Of a stretch of DNA of 64,000 nt, positions 19,327 to 29,886 are shown in pieces. The notes under the pieces were generated by a model. The model was not told the origin of the DNA. It searched no databases and saw nothing but the letters and a program-made list of their open reading frames with translations. The stretch comes from Geobacter sp. (GTDB taxonomy: Bacteria; Desulfobacterota; Desulfuromonadia; Geobacterales; DSM-12255), in contig VFJK01000061.1 in the NCBI GenBank assembly GCA_009886125.1, positions 1-64,000 of the forward strand. The letters run 5' to 3'. The stretch's first letter is position 1. Each line of letters opens with the position of its first letter. A program made the translations under genes and the position numbers.

Positions 19327-20094
19327 CTATATGTCCTCTTCACCGAGATATGCCTTTATGACATGAGGATCCTGCTGAACCTCTTCCGGGGTGCCGCTGG
19401 CGATCTTCTTGCCGAAGTCAAGCACGCAGACTGCATTTGAAATATCCATGACAACACCCATATCATGCTCGATCATGATCACTGTGATTCCCCGTTCCCC
19501 ATTGGTCTCAACAATGAAGCGGGCCATGTCTTCGGTCTCTTCATGATTCATCCCGGCCATCGGTTCGTCCAGTAACAGGATTTTCGGCTCCAACGCAAGT
19601 GCCCGTGCCAGCTCGACCCTCTTTTGAAAACCGTACGGGAGTGTGCCGACAATTTTGTTCCTGATGCTCTGGATGGAGAGGAATTCGATTATCTCCTCGA
19701 CAAATCCGCGATTTTTGATCTCCTCGTTGCGTGCCGGGCCCAGATAGATCCCCCCCTGCAGAAGGCCTGCATGTTGATGCAGGTGACGACCTATCATCAG
19801 ATTGTCTATAACGGTCATTCCTTTGAAGAGGGCGATGTTCTGAAAAGAGCGGGCTATTCCCATCTTGGCGCGTTGGTATGGCGGTAGAGATGAAATGTCC
19901 GTATCTTCAAAAATAATTCTGCCGTTTTGCGGCGTATACACTCCGCTGATGCAGTTAAGCATAGAGGATTTCCCTGCGCCGTTCGGGCCGATAATGGCGA
20001 AAATCTCTCCTTTTCTGACCTCGAAAGAGACTCCGGACAGGGCACGTACTCCGCCGAAGTTCAACTGGATGTCGCTACAGGAAAGTTGGATCAT
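19327..20094 (-). CDS. livG: ABC transporter ATP-binding protein (LivG type)
   Basis: GPNGAGKSSMLNCISGVY, LPYGFQKRVELARALALEPKILLLDEPMAGMNHEE. Confidence 0.93.
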   Translation of the reverse strand: MIQLSCSDIQLNFGGVRALSGVSFEVRKGEIFAIIGPNGAGKSSMLNCISGVYTPQNGRIIFEDTDISSLPPYQRAKMGIARSFQNIALFKGMTVIDNLMIGRHLHQHAGLLQGGIYLGPARNEEIKNRGFVEEIIEFLSIQSIRNKIVGTLPYGFQKRVELARALALEPKILLLDEPMAGMNHEETEDMARFIVETNGERGITVIMIEHDMGVVMDISNAVCVLDFGKKIASGTPEEVQQDPHVIKAYLGEEDI

Positions 20095-20130
20095 CCCTTC
20101 ATCGCTCCTTTATCGGGTTGCTGATCTTAG

Positions 20131-20284
20131 CTAGTACCATGTGACTCTTATACTTTCGCATCAAACCCCTCTAAGTCTCCCTTTATGCCCCAGAGGGCAC
20201 TTGACAGGGGAGACTTCAGACCTTCTCCCCTGTCAAGGGAGGATCAGAGAGGGGTTGGTTTTAGATGTTGCGCAGCGCTAGAAC
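20131..20284. repeat. MITE-like element, family 1, long form with terminal inverted repeats
   Basis: CTAGTACCATGTGACTCTTAT...CCCCTCTAAGTCTCC...GAGAGGGGTTGGTTTTAGATGTTGCGCAGCGCTAGAAC; matches 37820-37951. Confidence 0.75.
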
Positions 20285-20499
20285 AGTGTTAAACAGTTTT
20301 GAATGCTTAGTCAGCCCAACGTGTTGATCTGCGTATGATTGGCAGGCGGCTAACGTAAACATTCAGAATACAGGCCTTTTCCGGTTTGCAAAATCGATGC
20401 TCAGTTGCTCTCAATAGATGAGCTAGAGCGAATATAGCGCAGGGTTTAATCACTTTACAAGCAAAAAACGCAATTACTAAAAAATTGTTTTATAAATGC

Positions 20500-20516
20500 T
20501 TGACATAAACGTAAAG
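20500..20516. promoter_or_regulatory. Candidate regulator site/promoter upstream of icmF
   Basis: TTGACATAAACGTAAAG; core (A)AACGTAAA recurs at 20673 and 25545. Confidence 0.45.
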
Positions 20517-20672
20517 AGCCATTAATCTGATATCCGCAGCATATCAAAATGATCTGATCGGTCAGTGGAATACCAGGTATCAAGGTTAACTCGATTTTAA
20601 CGGGAAAAGCGGGCACTGTCTTCTTGGCAGACCCGGTAAACATGCAGTGTAGATGTCATCATCAACCAGGTT

Positions 20673-20688
20673 TTGAACGTAAACGGAA
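20673..20688. promoter_or_regulatory. Candidate regulator site upstream of icmF
   Basis: TTGAACGTAAACGGAA. Confidence 0.45.
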
Positions 20689-20823
20689 CAACCCTCCCGA
20701 TATCTTTTCCGAGTCTCCCGGATATCAGACAATAACCAGGTATGGCTTTATGACAAACCGCAGAACAATGGTTTGATCTCATTGTTCAAGGGATCATTTC
20801 TTCTGAAAGGGGGGATCTTTTTT

Positions 20824-23800
20824 ATGCAGATGCCGGACATACAACCATTCAAGACAGCGCACAAGGTCCGTTTCGTGACCGCCACCAGCCTTTTCGACGG
20901 ACACGATGCTACCATTAATGTCATACGGCGCATTCTTCAGTCTTCGGGTGCTGAAGTAATCCACCTGGGTCACAACCGCTCGGTGGAGGAAATTGTTACC
21001 GCTGCTATTCAGGAAGATGCCCAGGGTATCGCGGTCAGCTGCTACCAGGGCGGCCACATCGAGTTTTTCAAATACATCATCGATCTCCTTCGCGAACGTG
21101 GAGAGGGCCATATCAAGGTGTTTGGCGGCGGGGGCGGGGTAATCGTGCCGGATGAGATAGCCGAGATCGAAGGATTCGGCGTCAATAAAATATTCTCTCC
21201 GGAAGACGGCAGGCGGATGGGGCTGCAGGGGATGATCAACCTTATGCTCAAGGAGTGTGATTTTTCTGTCGAGCGAAATATAACGACAGAGATCGACAGA
21301 CTTGCCAGGCAGGATGTCCGGGCAGTCAATACCCTGATCACTCTGGCGGAACAGGCAGTGCATGACCACACCAGCGGCTACACTGCGCTCAGAGAGCAGA
21401 TCAGGGGGATGGCTCAGGATGTGCCGGTGGTCGGAATAACCGGAACCGGCGGTGCAGGAAAGAGTTCCATAACTGATGAACTGGTGCTGCGATTCACCCG
21501 TGATTTTCCTGACAAGAGCGTTGCCATCCTTGCAGTAGATCCTTCCCGTCAGCGAACCGGCGGCGCTCTTCTGGGCGACCGGATCAGGATGAACTCGATC
21601 AATGCCAGCCGTATCTATATGCGTTCTCTGGCAACCCGGGAGTCACAGACCGAGCTTTCTTCGGCCATTCAGGATGCGATAGATGTGGTGAAGGCCGCCG
21701 GGTTCGACCTGATATTTATCGAGACCAGCGGCATAGGCCAGGGGAATGCCGGGGTCGTCGGCATCTGTGACGTTTCCCTCTACGTCATGACTTGCGAGTT
21801 CGGCGCTCCCACCCAGCTTGAGAAGATCGATATGCTCGACTTCGCGGATCTGGTGGCCATCAACAAGTTCGAGCGAAAAGGAGCTGAAGATGCTTTGCGG
21901 AATGTCCGCAAGCAGTATCGACGCAACCGTAACCTCTTTGAAGTCGCTGATGAGGCACTGCCGGTATTCGGTACCATCGCCTCCCAGTTCAACGACCCCG
22001 GCACCAATGTCCTTTACCGGGCCCTGATCGAGGCTACCAATGCCAAAAAGGGGAGTTCCTGGCAATCGTCTCTTCAGATCACTGAAAAAGAGAGTCTGAA
22101 GAAGTACATTATCCCGCCTGACCGTGTTCATTACCTCGGTGAGATCGTGCATGCAGTGCGCGGTTATCGCAAGCAGGTCGGTGAGCAGTCCGCTGTCGCC
22201 CGGCGTCTGTTCCAGTTAACCGGTGCCAGGGAAGTGCTGGGTGAGCCGTCGACAATCGCGGAACTGGATACACAGATCGCGGTCTTTGACTCCAGACTCC
22301 ACGAGGAGCCGAAAAAAATACTGAAGGAGTGGCCCGAACTGAAGGCATCCTACCGCCGCGATCAGCTCGTGACCAAAGTCAGGGACAAGGAGATTCGCAG
22401 CGATCTTTATACTACGACACTTTCCGGTACACGGATCCCCAAGGTCTGTATCCCCGACTTTGCCGACTGGGGTGAGATCCTCCGCTGGAGCATGCTGGAA
22501 AATGCACCGGGGCTGTTCCCCTTCACTGCCGGCGTCTTCCCGTTCAAGCGGGCCGAAGAGGACCCGAAACGACAGTTTGCCGGGGAGGGGACTCCGGAGC
22601 GGACCAACCGCCGCTTTCATTACCTCTGCAAGGATGATGATGCAAAGCGCCTTTCTACCGCCTTCGACAGTGTGACCCTCTATGGCGAGGATCCCGATTA
22701 TCCGCCGGACATCTACGGAAAGGTCGGCGAAAGCGGGGTCTCCATCTGCACCGTAAACGACATGAAGAAGCTGTTCGCCGGGTTTGATCTCTGCGCCCCG
22801 AACACCAGCGTCTCTATTACCATAAACGGCCCTGCCCCGATGATGCTGGCGTTTTTCTTCAATGCGGCGATCGATCAGCAGGTGGACGTATTCAGCCAGA
22901 AGAACGGCAGAGCGCCCTCCGCAGACGAGTATGAAGAGATCCGCACCTGTACCCTGCAGACCGTCCGCGGCACGGTCCAGGCTGACATCCTCAAGGAGGA
23001 CCAGGGTCAGAATACCTGTATCTTCTCCACAGAGTTCGCTCTGAAGATGATGGGGGATATCCAGCAGTACTTCATCGAAAAGAAGGTGCGGAACTACTAC
23101 TCGGTCTCCATCAGCGGCTACCACATCGCCGAGGCCGGAGCAAACCCGATCAGTCAGCTGGCTTTTACCCTTTCCAACGGGTTTACCTTTGTCGAGTACT
23201 ATCTTTCACGCGGCATGGACATCGATGATTTCGCTGCCAACCTCTCTTACTTCTTTTCCAACGGACTTGATCCCGAATATACGGTCATCGGCCGTGTTGC
23301 CCGCAGGATCTGGGCGGTTGCCATGCGGGAGAAATACGGCGCAAACGATCGCAGCCAGAAACTCAAGTATCATATCCAGACATCAGGCCGGTCGCTGCAT
23401 GCCCAGGAGATGGATTTCAATGATATCCGGACAACGCTCCAGGCGCTCATGGCTATCTACGACAACTGCAACTCTCTGCACACCAATGCGTATAATGAGG
23501 CGGTCACGACCCCGACCGAGGAGTCGGTCCGCCGAGCCATGGCGATCCAGATGATCATCACCAAGGAGTTCGGGCTGGCAAAAAACGAGAACTCTCTGCA
23601 GGGCTCCTTCATCATCGAGGAGTTGACGGATCTGGTGGAAGAGGCGGTCATGGCCGAGTTCGAGAGGATCGACCAGCGGGGCGGTGTACTCGGCGCCATG
23701 GAGACCCAGTACCAGCGGTCAAAGATCCAGGACGAGTCGATGCTGTACGAACACAAGAAGCACAATGGTGAGCTCCCCATCGTCGGAGTTAACACCTTCC

Positions 23801-24072
23801 TGAACCCGCGTGCGGATGAAGAGGGCTTCAATGTGCCGGGTGAGCTGGCACGGGCCACCAAAGAAGAGAAGGAGCAGCAGATCCAGAATCTGCGGGCATT
23901 CCAGGAACTGAACAGCCTCAAGGCTACTACCGCTCTTAAGCAGCTTCAGGAAACTGCCATTGCCGGCGGCAATATTTTTGCCGATCTTATGGAGACGGTC
24001 AAGGTGGCGTCATTGGGGCAGATCAGTCATGCTCTGTATGAAGTCGGCGGGAAGTACCGGCGGAATATGTGA
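20824..24072 (+). CDS. icmF: Fused isobutyryl-CoA mutase (B12-binding + MeaI-like GTPase + mutase domains)
   Basis: N-terminal B12 motif DGHDATINV; GTPase P-loop [18 protein letters not shown]-terminal mutase [26 protein letters not shown] and [26 protein letters not shown]. Confidence 0.93.
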   Translation: MQMPDIQPFKTAHKVRFVTATSLFDGHDATINVIRRILQSSGAEVIHLGHNRSVEEIVTAAIQEDAQGIAVSCYQGGHIEFFKYIIDLLRERGEGHIKVFGGGGGVIVPDEIAEIEGFGVNKIFSPEDGRRMGLQGMINLMLKECDFSVERNITTEIDRLARQDVRAVNTLITLAEQAVHDHTSGYTALREQIRGMAQDVPVVGITGTGGAGKSSITDELVLRFTRDFPDKSVAILAVDPSRQRTGGALLGDRIRMNSINASRIYMRSLATRESQTELSSAIQDAIDVVKAAGFDLIFIETSGIGQGNAGVVGICDVSLYVMTCEFGAPTQLEKIDMLDFADLVAINKFERKGAEDALRNVRKQYRRNRNLFEVADEALPVFGTIASQFNDPGTNVLYRALIEATNAKKGSSWQSSLQITEKESLKKYIIPPDRVHYLGEIVHAVRGYRKQVGEQSAVARRLFQLTGAREVLGEPSTIAELDTQIAVFDSRLHEEPKKILKEWPELKASYRRDQLVTKVRDKEIRSDLYTTTLSGTRIPKVCIPDFADWGEILRWSMLENAPGLFPFTAGVFPFKRAEEDPKRQFAGEGTPERTNRRFHYLCKDDDAKRLSTAFDSVTLYGEDPDYPPDIYGKVGESGVSICTVNDMKKLFAGFDLCAPNTSVSITINGPAPMMLAFFFNAAIDQQVDVFSQKNGRAPSADEYEEIRTCTLQTVRGTVQADILKEDQGQNTCIFSTEFALKMMGDIQQYFIEKKVRNYYSVSISGYHIAEAGANPISQLAFTLSNGFTFVEYYLSRGMDIDDFAANLSYFFSNGLDPEYTVIGRVARRIWAVAMREKYGANDRSQKLKYHIQTSGRSLHAQEMDFNDIRTTLQALMAIYDNCNSLHTNAYNEAVTTPTEESVRRAMAIQMIITKEFGLAKNENSLQGSFIIEELTDLVEEAVMAEFERIDQRGGVLGAMETQYQRSKIQDESMLYEHKKHNGELPIVGVNTFLNPRADEEGFNVPGELARATKEEKEQQIQNLRAFQELNSLKATTALKQLQETAIAGGNIFADLMETVKVASLGQISHALYEVGGKYRRNM

Positions 24073-24122
24073 TGAGGCGGGCGAAGGTTCAGCGCAGGTT
24101 GAGAGCACGAGTATCGCTTGTC

Positions 24123-24276
24123 TGCGACGGTGAAAGCCGTTTCTCTCTGCAACGCCTCTGCTTCAGTTCGCATGACTCAGGTACATTCCGGCACAGATAA
24201 TCCGTCACCTGTTTAGCTCGATTTATCCGGCGATCAGCCCCGGCTGTTTTCGTTCGATACGGCTTTCACCGTCACA
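24123..24276. repeat. TIR element, family 2, copy A
   Basis: Arms GACGGTGAAAGCCGT (24126-24140) and ACGGCTTTCACCGTC (24259-24273); interior resembles 54778-54937. Confidence 0.7.
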
Positions 24277-24339
24277 GGGGCACGGTGATCACTTCAAACT
24301 GAGAGCTGATGAAAATCAAAGCAGGAGAAGGAGATAACC

Positions 24340-25506
24340 ATGGTATCAGCAGCAGAGTCACAGCAGCGCATAGCAAAATTACAGGGGATGTTGCAGGAAA
24401 AGGGGCTGGACGGCGCCCTCTTCATCTTTCCCATCGATGTCTATTATTTTACCGGCACCCGCCAGAACGCCACGCTCTGGATTCCGACCTCCGGCGCAGC
24501 CATGCTGCTGGTGCGTAAAAGCATTGCCCGTGCCCGGGAAGAGAGTCCGCTGCCCGACATCAGACCCTTCCCGTCCAGCAAGGAGTTCGGCGGTCTGTTC
24601 CCTGAGGCCGCAGTGAAAATCGGCTTTACGTATGATGTCGCGCCGGTGCAGCAGCTCAATTTCTACGCCAAGATGCTGCCGGGGCGCGAATTTGTGGACA
24701 TTTCGCCGCTCAACCGGGAGCTCCGTTCGGTGAAGAGTCCTTTCGAGCTGGAACAGCTCCGTCACTGCGGTGAGCGGCTCTGCTCCGTCTTTGCCCAGGT
24801 GCCCGCTTTTCTTAAAGCCGGCATGCGTGAACTTGATCTGGCCGCCGAATTCGAATACCGGCTGCGCAAGGCCGGGAACGAGGGGTATGTCCGGATGCGG
24901 GCTTTCAACCAAGAGCTCTTCGGCGGATTGACCGTCTCCGCCGGCGGGGCCAGCTACGGTTTCTTCGACGGAGCCGTCACCGGCCGGGGCCTGTCCAGCG
25001 CCTCGCCCCAGGGTGCCTCGCTGGAGGTCATCCGGGAAAACGAGCCGGTATTCGTGGATTTCACCGGTGTTTTCAATGGCTACATCACCGACATGACCAG
25101 AATCTTCGTCATCGGCAGACTCGATCCGCAACTGAAAGAGGCATTTGATCTGTCGCTGGCCATCCAGGAACGGCTGCAGGCGGCTCTGAAGCCGGGCGCG
25201 ATCTGCGAAGAGCTGTTTCTCGCTTCGGCGGAAATGGCGAACGTGGCCGGGTTCGGCGACTACTACATGGGTATGCCGGGTGAAAATGCGAAATTCGTCG
25301 GCCATGGTGTGGGGCTTGAGCTGGACGAGTTCCCGGTCCTGGCTCAGGGTTTCAAAGTGCCGCTGCAGGCCGGCCAGGTTATTGCCGTCGAACCGAAATT
25401 CGTCATCCCCGGCAAAGGTGTCATAGGCATCGAAAACACGTTTGTCGTAACAGCTGGCGGTGGCGAGAAGATCACGGATATTCCTGACAGGATCACATTT
25501 GTCTGA
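24340..25506 (+). CDS. M24-family Xaa-Pro peptidase-like protein
   Basis: VFVDFTGVFNGYITDMTRIFVIG, GHGVGLELDEFPVL, AVEPKFVIPGKGVIGIENTFVV. Confidence 0.88.
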   Translation: MVSAAESQQRIAKLQGMLQEKGLDGALFIFPIDVYYFTGTRQNATLWIPTSGAAMLLVRKSIARAREESPLPDIRPFPSSKEFGGLFPEAAVKIGFTYDVAPVQQLNFYAKMLPGREFVDISPLNRELRSVKSPFELEQLRHCGERLCSVFAQVPAFLKAGMRELDLAAEFEYRLRKAGNEGYVRMRAFNQELFGGLTVSAGGASYGFFDGAVTGRGLSSASPQGASLEVIRENEPVFVDFTGVFNGYITDMTRIFVIGRLDPQLKEAFDLSLAIQERLQAALKPGAICEELFLASAEMANVAGFGDYYMGMPGENAKFVGHGVGLELDEFPVLAQGFKVPLQAGQVIAVEPKFVIPGKGVIGIENTFVVTAGGGEKITDIPDRITFV

Positions 25507-25540
25507 CGTTTCCGATTTCAGAATACGGTTATATTTTAAA

Positions 25541-25560
25541 TTGACTTGAACGTAAACGTG
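25541..25560. promoter_or_regulatory. Candidate regulator site/promoter upstream of thiolase
   Basis: TTGACTTGAACGTAAACGTG, resembling the sites upstream of icmF. Confidence 0.45.
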
Positions 25561-25598
25561 ATGTAAATTGGTCTCACATCTGACAGGAGGATTCGGGC

Positions 25599-26777
25599 AT
25601 GAGTGAAAACGTATATGTCGTCGAGGCAAAGAGAACCGCTTTTGGTTCTTTTGGCGGGATGCTGGCTGATGTTGAGGCTCCGGCACTGGCTTCTGCGGTT
25701 ATCAAAGGTCTGCTGGAGAGCAGCGCTCTTCCTGCTGATGCTGTGGATGAGGTGATCATCGGTCAGGTGCTTTCCGGCGGCTGCGGACAGGCTCCGGCCA
25801 GGCAGGCGATGCGTGGGGCGGGGATTCCGGATTCGACTCCTGCCATGACGATCAATAAAGTCTGCGGGAGCGGTCTGAAAGCAGTTATGCTTGCTTCAGA
25901 CAGCATCCGGCTTGGGAATGCGGCGATTGTCGTTGCCGGCGGGATGGAGAACATGTCGCTGGCGCCCTATATTCTCAAAAAAGCGCGGACCGGCTACCGG
26001 ATGGGGCACGGCGAGCTGCTTGACCTGATGATCTATGACGGACTGACTGATCCCTACACCGGTGTCCATATGGGGATAATCGGCGAGGCGAGTGTGGAAC
26101 GGGCCGGGCTGACCCGTCAGGAACAGGATGATTTTGCGGTCCGTTCCTATCAGCTTGCCCAGGCAGCAGTCACGAACGGCGTCTTTAGCGACGAGATCGT
26201 CCCTTTTGTGAAGAAGAGCAGGAAAGGGGAGGAGGTTCTGGCAACTGATGAAGAGCCTTTCAAGGGTGATCCTGCGAAGCTTTCGCAACTCAAGGCCGTT
26301 TTTAAAAAGGACGGCACCATCACCGCCGGCAATGCTTCTTCGATCAATGACGGAGCAGCCCTGCTCCTGCTCTGCGGAGATGAGGGGTTGAAGAGATACG
26401 GGCTGAAGCCGAAGGCACGGATCGTCGCTTCAGCAACAGCAAGCCTGCACCCGGATTATTTCCCCGAAGCGCCGATAACCGCTATTGAAAGGGTCTGCGC
26501 CCGGGCGGGACTGAAGCTGAGCGAGATCGACCTGTTCGAGATCAACGAGGCGTTTGCCTCAGTGGCGCTTCTCGCAATCAAAGGGCTCCATCTTCCCCTG
26601 GAAAAAGTCAATGTCAACGGTGGTGCCTGCGCGATCGGTCATCCGATCGGTGCCAGTGGTGCACGACTTGCTGCGACAGTTATCCGCGAACTGCATAAAC
26701 GAAAACTTCGCTATGGACTGGCCACGCTCTGCATCGGCGGGGGAGAGGCTGTGGCAGTGATATTTGAGAGAGTGTAA
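25599..26777 (+). CDS. Acetyl-CoA C-acetyltransferase (thiolase)
   Basis: NKVCGSGLKAVMLASDSI, VNVNGGACAIGHPIGASGAR, CIGGGEAVAVIFE. Confidence 0.93.
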   Translation: MSENVYVVEAKRTAFGSFGGMLADVEAPALASAVIKGLLESSALPADAVDEVIIGQVLSGGCGQAPARQAMRGAGIPDSTPAMTINKVCGSGLKAVMLASDSIRLGNAAIVVAGGMENMSLAPYILKKARTGYRMGHGELLDLMIYDGLTDPYTGVHMGIIGEASVERAGLTRQEQDDFAVRSYQLAQAAVTNGVFSDEIVPFVKKSRKGEEVLATDEEPFKGDPAKLSQLKAVFKKDGTITAGNASSINDGAALLLLCGDEGLKRYGLKPKARIVASATASLHPDYFPEAPITAIERVCARAGLKLSEIDLFEINEAFASVALLAIKGLHLPLEKVNVNGGACAIGHPIGASGARLAATVIRELHKRKLRYGLATLCIGGGEAVAVIFERV

Positions 26778-26862
26778 CCCCTCCAAGCATCCCCTTGTCA
26801 GGGGAGGCTTTAAGGCTTCCCCCCTGACAAGGGGGGATTGAGGGGGGTTGGGTTTAAATTTC
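26775..26862. repeat. C-rich palindromic intergenic repeat, core copy 2
   Basis: TAACCCCTCCAAGCATCCCCTTGTCAGGGGAGGC...GGGGGGATTGAGGGGGGTTGGGTTTAAA. Confidence 0.75.
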
Positions 26863-26874
26863 AGGAGGAATTTT

Positions 26875-27720
26875 ATGATCAAAAAAGTCGGAGTTCTCGG
26901 CGCGGGACAGATGGGGAACGGTATCGCTCATGTCTTTGCCCAGTATGGATTTTCAGTGGTGCTCTTCGACATAGCCGCAGCCCAGCTTGAAAAGGCTGTT
27001 GCCACCATTCAGCAGAATCTTGAGCGGCAGGCGAAAAAAGGGACGATACCCGAATCCCTGATTGCAGAGACGATCTCCCGGATAACGACCACTCAGAACA
27101 TGTCCGATCTGTCCGGCGTCGATTTCGCAGTCGAGGCGGTGACCGAAAACGAGTCATTGAAGCTGGAGATCTTCCGTCAGCTTGACGCGACGGTCCAGCC
27201 TTCAGCATACCTTGCTTCAAACACCTCCTCGATCCCGATCACCAAGATCGCCGCAGTGACAAAACGCCCGGATAAAGTGATCGGCATGCACTTCATGAAC
27301 CCTGTCCCCCTGATGAAACTGGTCGAGATCATCCGCGGTCATGCCACCAGCGACGAAACTTTTGCAGTCACCTCGGACCTGGTGGCAAAACTTGAAAAAG
27401 AGATGGCGGTATCCCAGGACTATCCGGGCTTCATCGTCAATCGTATCCTCATGCCGATGATCAACGAGGCTGCATTTGCTCTCTATGAAGGGATAGCGAC
27501 AGCCGAAGATATCGACAAAGGGATGAAGCTCGGCACCAACCAGCCCATGGGGCCGCTGACCCTGGCGGACTTCATAGGTCTGGACACCTGCCTCGCCATC
27601 ATGAACGTTCTTTACGACGGTTTCAAAGACCCGAAATACCGACCCTGCCCGCTGCTCGTCAAGATGGTTAATGCCGGCTATATGGGGAGAAAATCGGGGA
27701 GAGGATTTTATACATATTAA
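26875..27720 (+). CDS. hbd: 3-hydroxybutyryl-CoA dehydrogenase
   Basis: GVLGAGQMGNGIAHVFAQ, MHFMNPVPLMKLVEII, GFIVNRILMPMINEA. Confidence 0.93.
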   Translation: MIKKVGVLGAGQMGNGIAHVFAQYGFSVVLFDIAAAQLEKAVATIQQNLERQAKKGTIPESLIAETISRITTTQNMSDLSGVDFAVEAVTENESLKLEIFRQLDATVQPSAYLASNTSSIPITKIAAVTKRPDKVIGMHFMNPVPLMKLVEIIRGHATSDETFAVTSDLVAKLEKEMAVSQDYPGFIVNRILMPMINEAAFALYEGIATAEDIDKGMKLGTNQPMGPLTLADFIGLDTCLAIMNVLYDGFKDPKYRPCPLLVKMVNAGYMGRKSGRGFYTY

Positions 27721-27737
27721 TCGCGATAATGAACGTT

Positions 27738-27787
27738 TCGTAGGGGCGGATGGCGTCCGCCCTTGGGCGCATGCCATGCGCCCCTAC
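27738..27787. repeat. Intergenic hairpin repeat
   Basis: GTAGGGGCGgatggcgtccgcccttgggcgcatgccatgCGCCCCTAC. Confidence 0.6.
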
Positions 27788-27798
27788 AGGAGGATGTC

Positions 27799-28581
27799 AT
27801 GGAATACTCTAATCTGCTGGTCGAAATCACTGAAGGTGTTGCCACACTGGTTATTAACAGTCCGCGGACACTGAACGCTTTGAACAGTAAGCTGCTGACA
27901 GAGCTGGAGTGTGTGCTTTATGAGCTCAACCTGGATGAATCCGTCAAGGTCGTGATCCTGACCGGAGCCGGTGACAAGGCTTTTGTCGCCGGTGCGGACA
28001 TCAAGGAGATGTCCATGATGAGCTCCTATGAAGGACATCAGTTCGGACTGAAAGGTCAGCGGGTGATGATGCTTATCGAAAAGATGACCAAGCCGGTCAT
28101 TGCAGCGGTCAACGGCTATGCCCTCGGCGGCGGACTGGAGCTTGCCCTGGCCTGCGATTTCATCTATGCATCGGATAAGGCCAAACTGGGATTCCCGGAG
28201 GTCACTCTCGGAGTCATACCCGGTTTCGGTGGTACCCAGAACCTGGCACGGCTGATCGGCCCCAACAAAGCCAATGAACTGATCTTCAGCGGGAAAATGA
28301 TCAATGCGGAGAAGGCTGCATCATGGGGGATCGTCAACGAGGTCTTCGCACCGGAAGAGCTGCTGGCAAAGGCAAAGGAAACCGCTACCCTCATCGCCGG
28401 CGTCGGAACAGTTGCGGTTGGCTATGGAAAGAACGCGATAGCCAACGGGCTTAACATGACCAAGGAAGACGGTTTCAAATATGAAGCTGCTCTCTTTGGG
28501 GTCCTCTTCTCGACTGATGACCAGAAAGAGGGAATGGGAGCATTTGTAGAGAAGAGGAAAGCGGTGTTCACCGGTAAATAA
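27799..28581 (+). CDS. crt: Enoyl-CoA hydratase/crotonase
   Basis: AFVAGADIKEM, AAVNGYALGGGLELALACD, LGFPEVTLGVIPGFGGTQNLARLIG. Confidence 0.93.
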   Translation: MEYSNLLVEITEGVATLVINSPRTLNALNSKLLTELECVLYELNLDESVKVVILTGAGDKAFVAGADIKEMSMMSSYEGHQFGLKGQRVMMLIEKMTKPVIAAVNGYALGGGLELALACDFIYASDKAKLGFPEVTLGVIPGFGGTQNLARLIGPNKANELIFSGKMINAEKAASWGIVNEVFAPEELLAKAKETATLIAGVGTVAVGYGKNAIANGLNMTKEDGFKYEAALFGVLFSTDDQKEGMGAFVEKRKAVFTGK

Positions 28582-28606
28582 ATAGTCACATCTCAGGAGG
28601 GATTTC

Positions 28607-29746
28607 ATGGATTTCGAGCTTAGTCAGGACCATAAAGTGCTGCAGGACGCAGTTCGCGACTTCGTAAACAAAGAGATCAAGCCGATCGCGATGAAGATCG
28701 ATGAAGATCATTATATCCCTGATGAACTGGTGAAGAAGATGGGAGAGATGGGCCTTCTGGGCAGTTACTTCCCGGAAGAGTACGGCGGTGCCGGGCTCGA
28801 CATGCTCTCCTATGCCATTGTCGTCGAAGAGGTCTCCAAGGCGTGCGGCTCAAGCGGTGTGCTGATTTCCGCTCATACCTCGCTGGCCAGCGGGCCGATC
28901 TATACGTTCGGCACCGAAGCGCAGAAGAAAAAATGGCTTCCGGCACTCAACAGCGGCGAGATTATCGGCTGTTTTCTCCTGACCGAGCCTGATGCGGGGA
29001 GTGATGCCGGCGGAACCGCCACCATGTACCGGCGGGAAGGGGACGAATTCGTCATCAACGGCGGCAAGACCTTTATCACCAATGGCGGCTACCTTGGTAC
29101 CGGGGTGCTGCTCGCTTCCTATGACCGGAGCCTGAAACATAAAGGGATCTCCGCCTTTATCGTCGACCTGAAATCTCCGGGGGTCACCATACTGAAGAAT
29201 GAAAACAAAATGGGGATCCGTGGCAGCTATACGACCGCTTTTGCATTCGACAATCTGCGCGTCCCGGTTGAGAACCTTCTCGGTCAGGAGGGGAAGGGTT
29301 TCAATGTCGCCATGGACACGCTGAACGGTGGGCGTATCGGCATCGCTTCGCAGGCGCTCGGCATTGCCGAAGGGGCTTTTGAACGGGCACTTGCCTACTC
29401 GAAAGAGAGGAAGCAGTTCGGTCAGGCGATCTGCGAGTTCCAGGGTATCCAGTTCAAACTTGCCGACATGTGGACCCGGATCGAGACCAGCAAGCTTCTC
29501 ATCAACAAGGCTGCCTGGCTGAAAGACAACAAGAAGAGCTACACCATGGAGTCGGCTATGTGCAAGATGCACGCCTCCGAAACCGCGACCTTTGTCACCA
29601 AGGAGGCGATCCAGATCCACGGCGGCTACGGCTACATTGCAGACTACGAAGTGGAGCGGATGTACCGGGACGCCAAGATCACTGAAATATATGAAGGAAC
29701 CAACGAAGTGCAGAGAGTTGTTATCTCGAAACTGCTTTTATCCTGA
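28607..29746 (+). CDS. Acyl-CoA dehydrogenase (short-chain type)
   Basis: FLLTEPDAGSDAGGTATMYRREGDEFVINGGKTFITNGG, ICEFQGIQFKLADM, QIHGGYGYIADYEVERMYRDAKITEIYEGTNEVQR. Confidence 0.93.
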   Translation: MDFELSQDHKVLQDAVRDFVNKEIKPIAMKIDEDHYIPDELVKKMGEMGLLGSYFPEEYGGAGLDMLSYAIVVEEVSKACGSSGVLISAHTSLASGPIYTFGTEAQKKKWLPALNSGEIIGCFLLTEPDAGSDAGGTATMYRREGDEFVINGGKTFITNGGYLGTGVLLASYDRSLKHKGISAFIVDLKSPGVTILKNENKMGIRGSYTTAFAFDNLRVPVENLLGQEGKGFNVAMDTLNGGRIGIASQALGIAEGAFERALAYSKERKQFGQAICEFQGIQFKLADMWTRIETSKLLINKAAWLKDNKKSYTMESAMCKMHASETATFVTKEAIQIHGGYGYIADYEVERMYRDAKITEIYEGTNEVQRVVISKLLLS

Positions 29747-29755
29747 TTTGTCCCT

Positions 29756-29874
29756 TCGGTTCGATTTTGGCCTTAGAGCAAGGCGGCGAGGAGGGAGCGT
29801 GAGGCGTAGCAGCGCTACGTTGAGAATGATCCTGACGTAGCCAACGCAGCTATCAGGCCAAAGGCGAGCCGAAC
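29756..29874. repeat. Intergenic inverted-repeat element (CGTAGC hairpin family)
   Basis: TCGGTTCGATTTTGGCCT ... AGGCCAAAGGCGAGCCGAAC; internal GAGGCGTAGCAGCGCTACGT recurs inverted at 31918-31937. Confidence 0.6.
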
Positions 29875-29886
29875 TACGGAGAGTTC

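Noticed and set aside
22216-23124. 302-aa minus-strand ORF inside icmF
   Set aside because: Antisense shadow of a conserved mutase domain.
24379-25686. 435-aa minus-strand ORF antisense to the M24 peptidase gene
   Set aside because: Shadow ORF from GC-rich codon structure; no recognisable domain; fully overlaps a well-supported gene.
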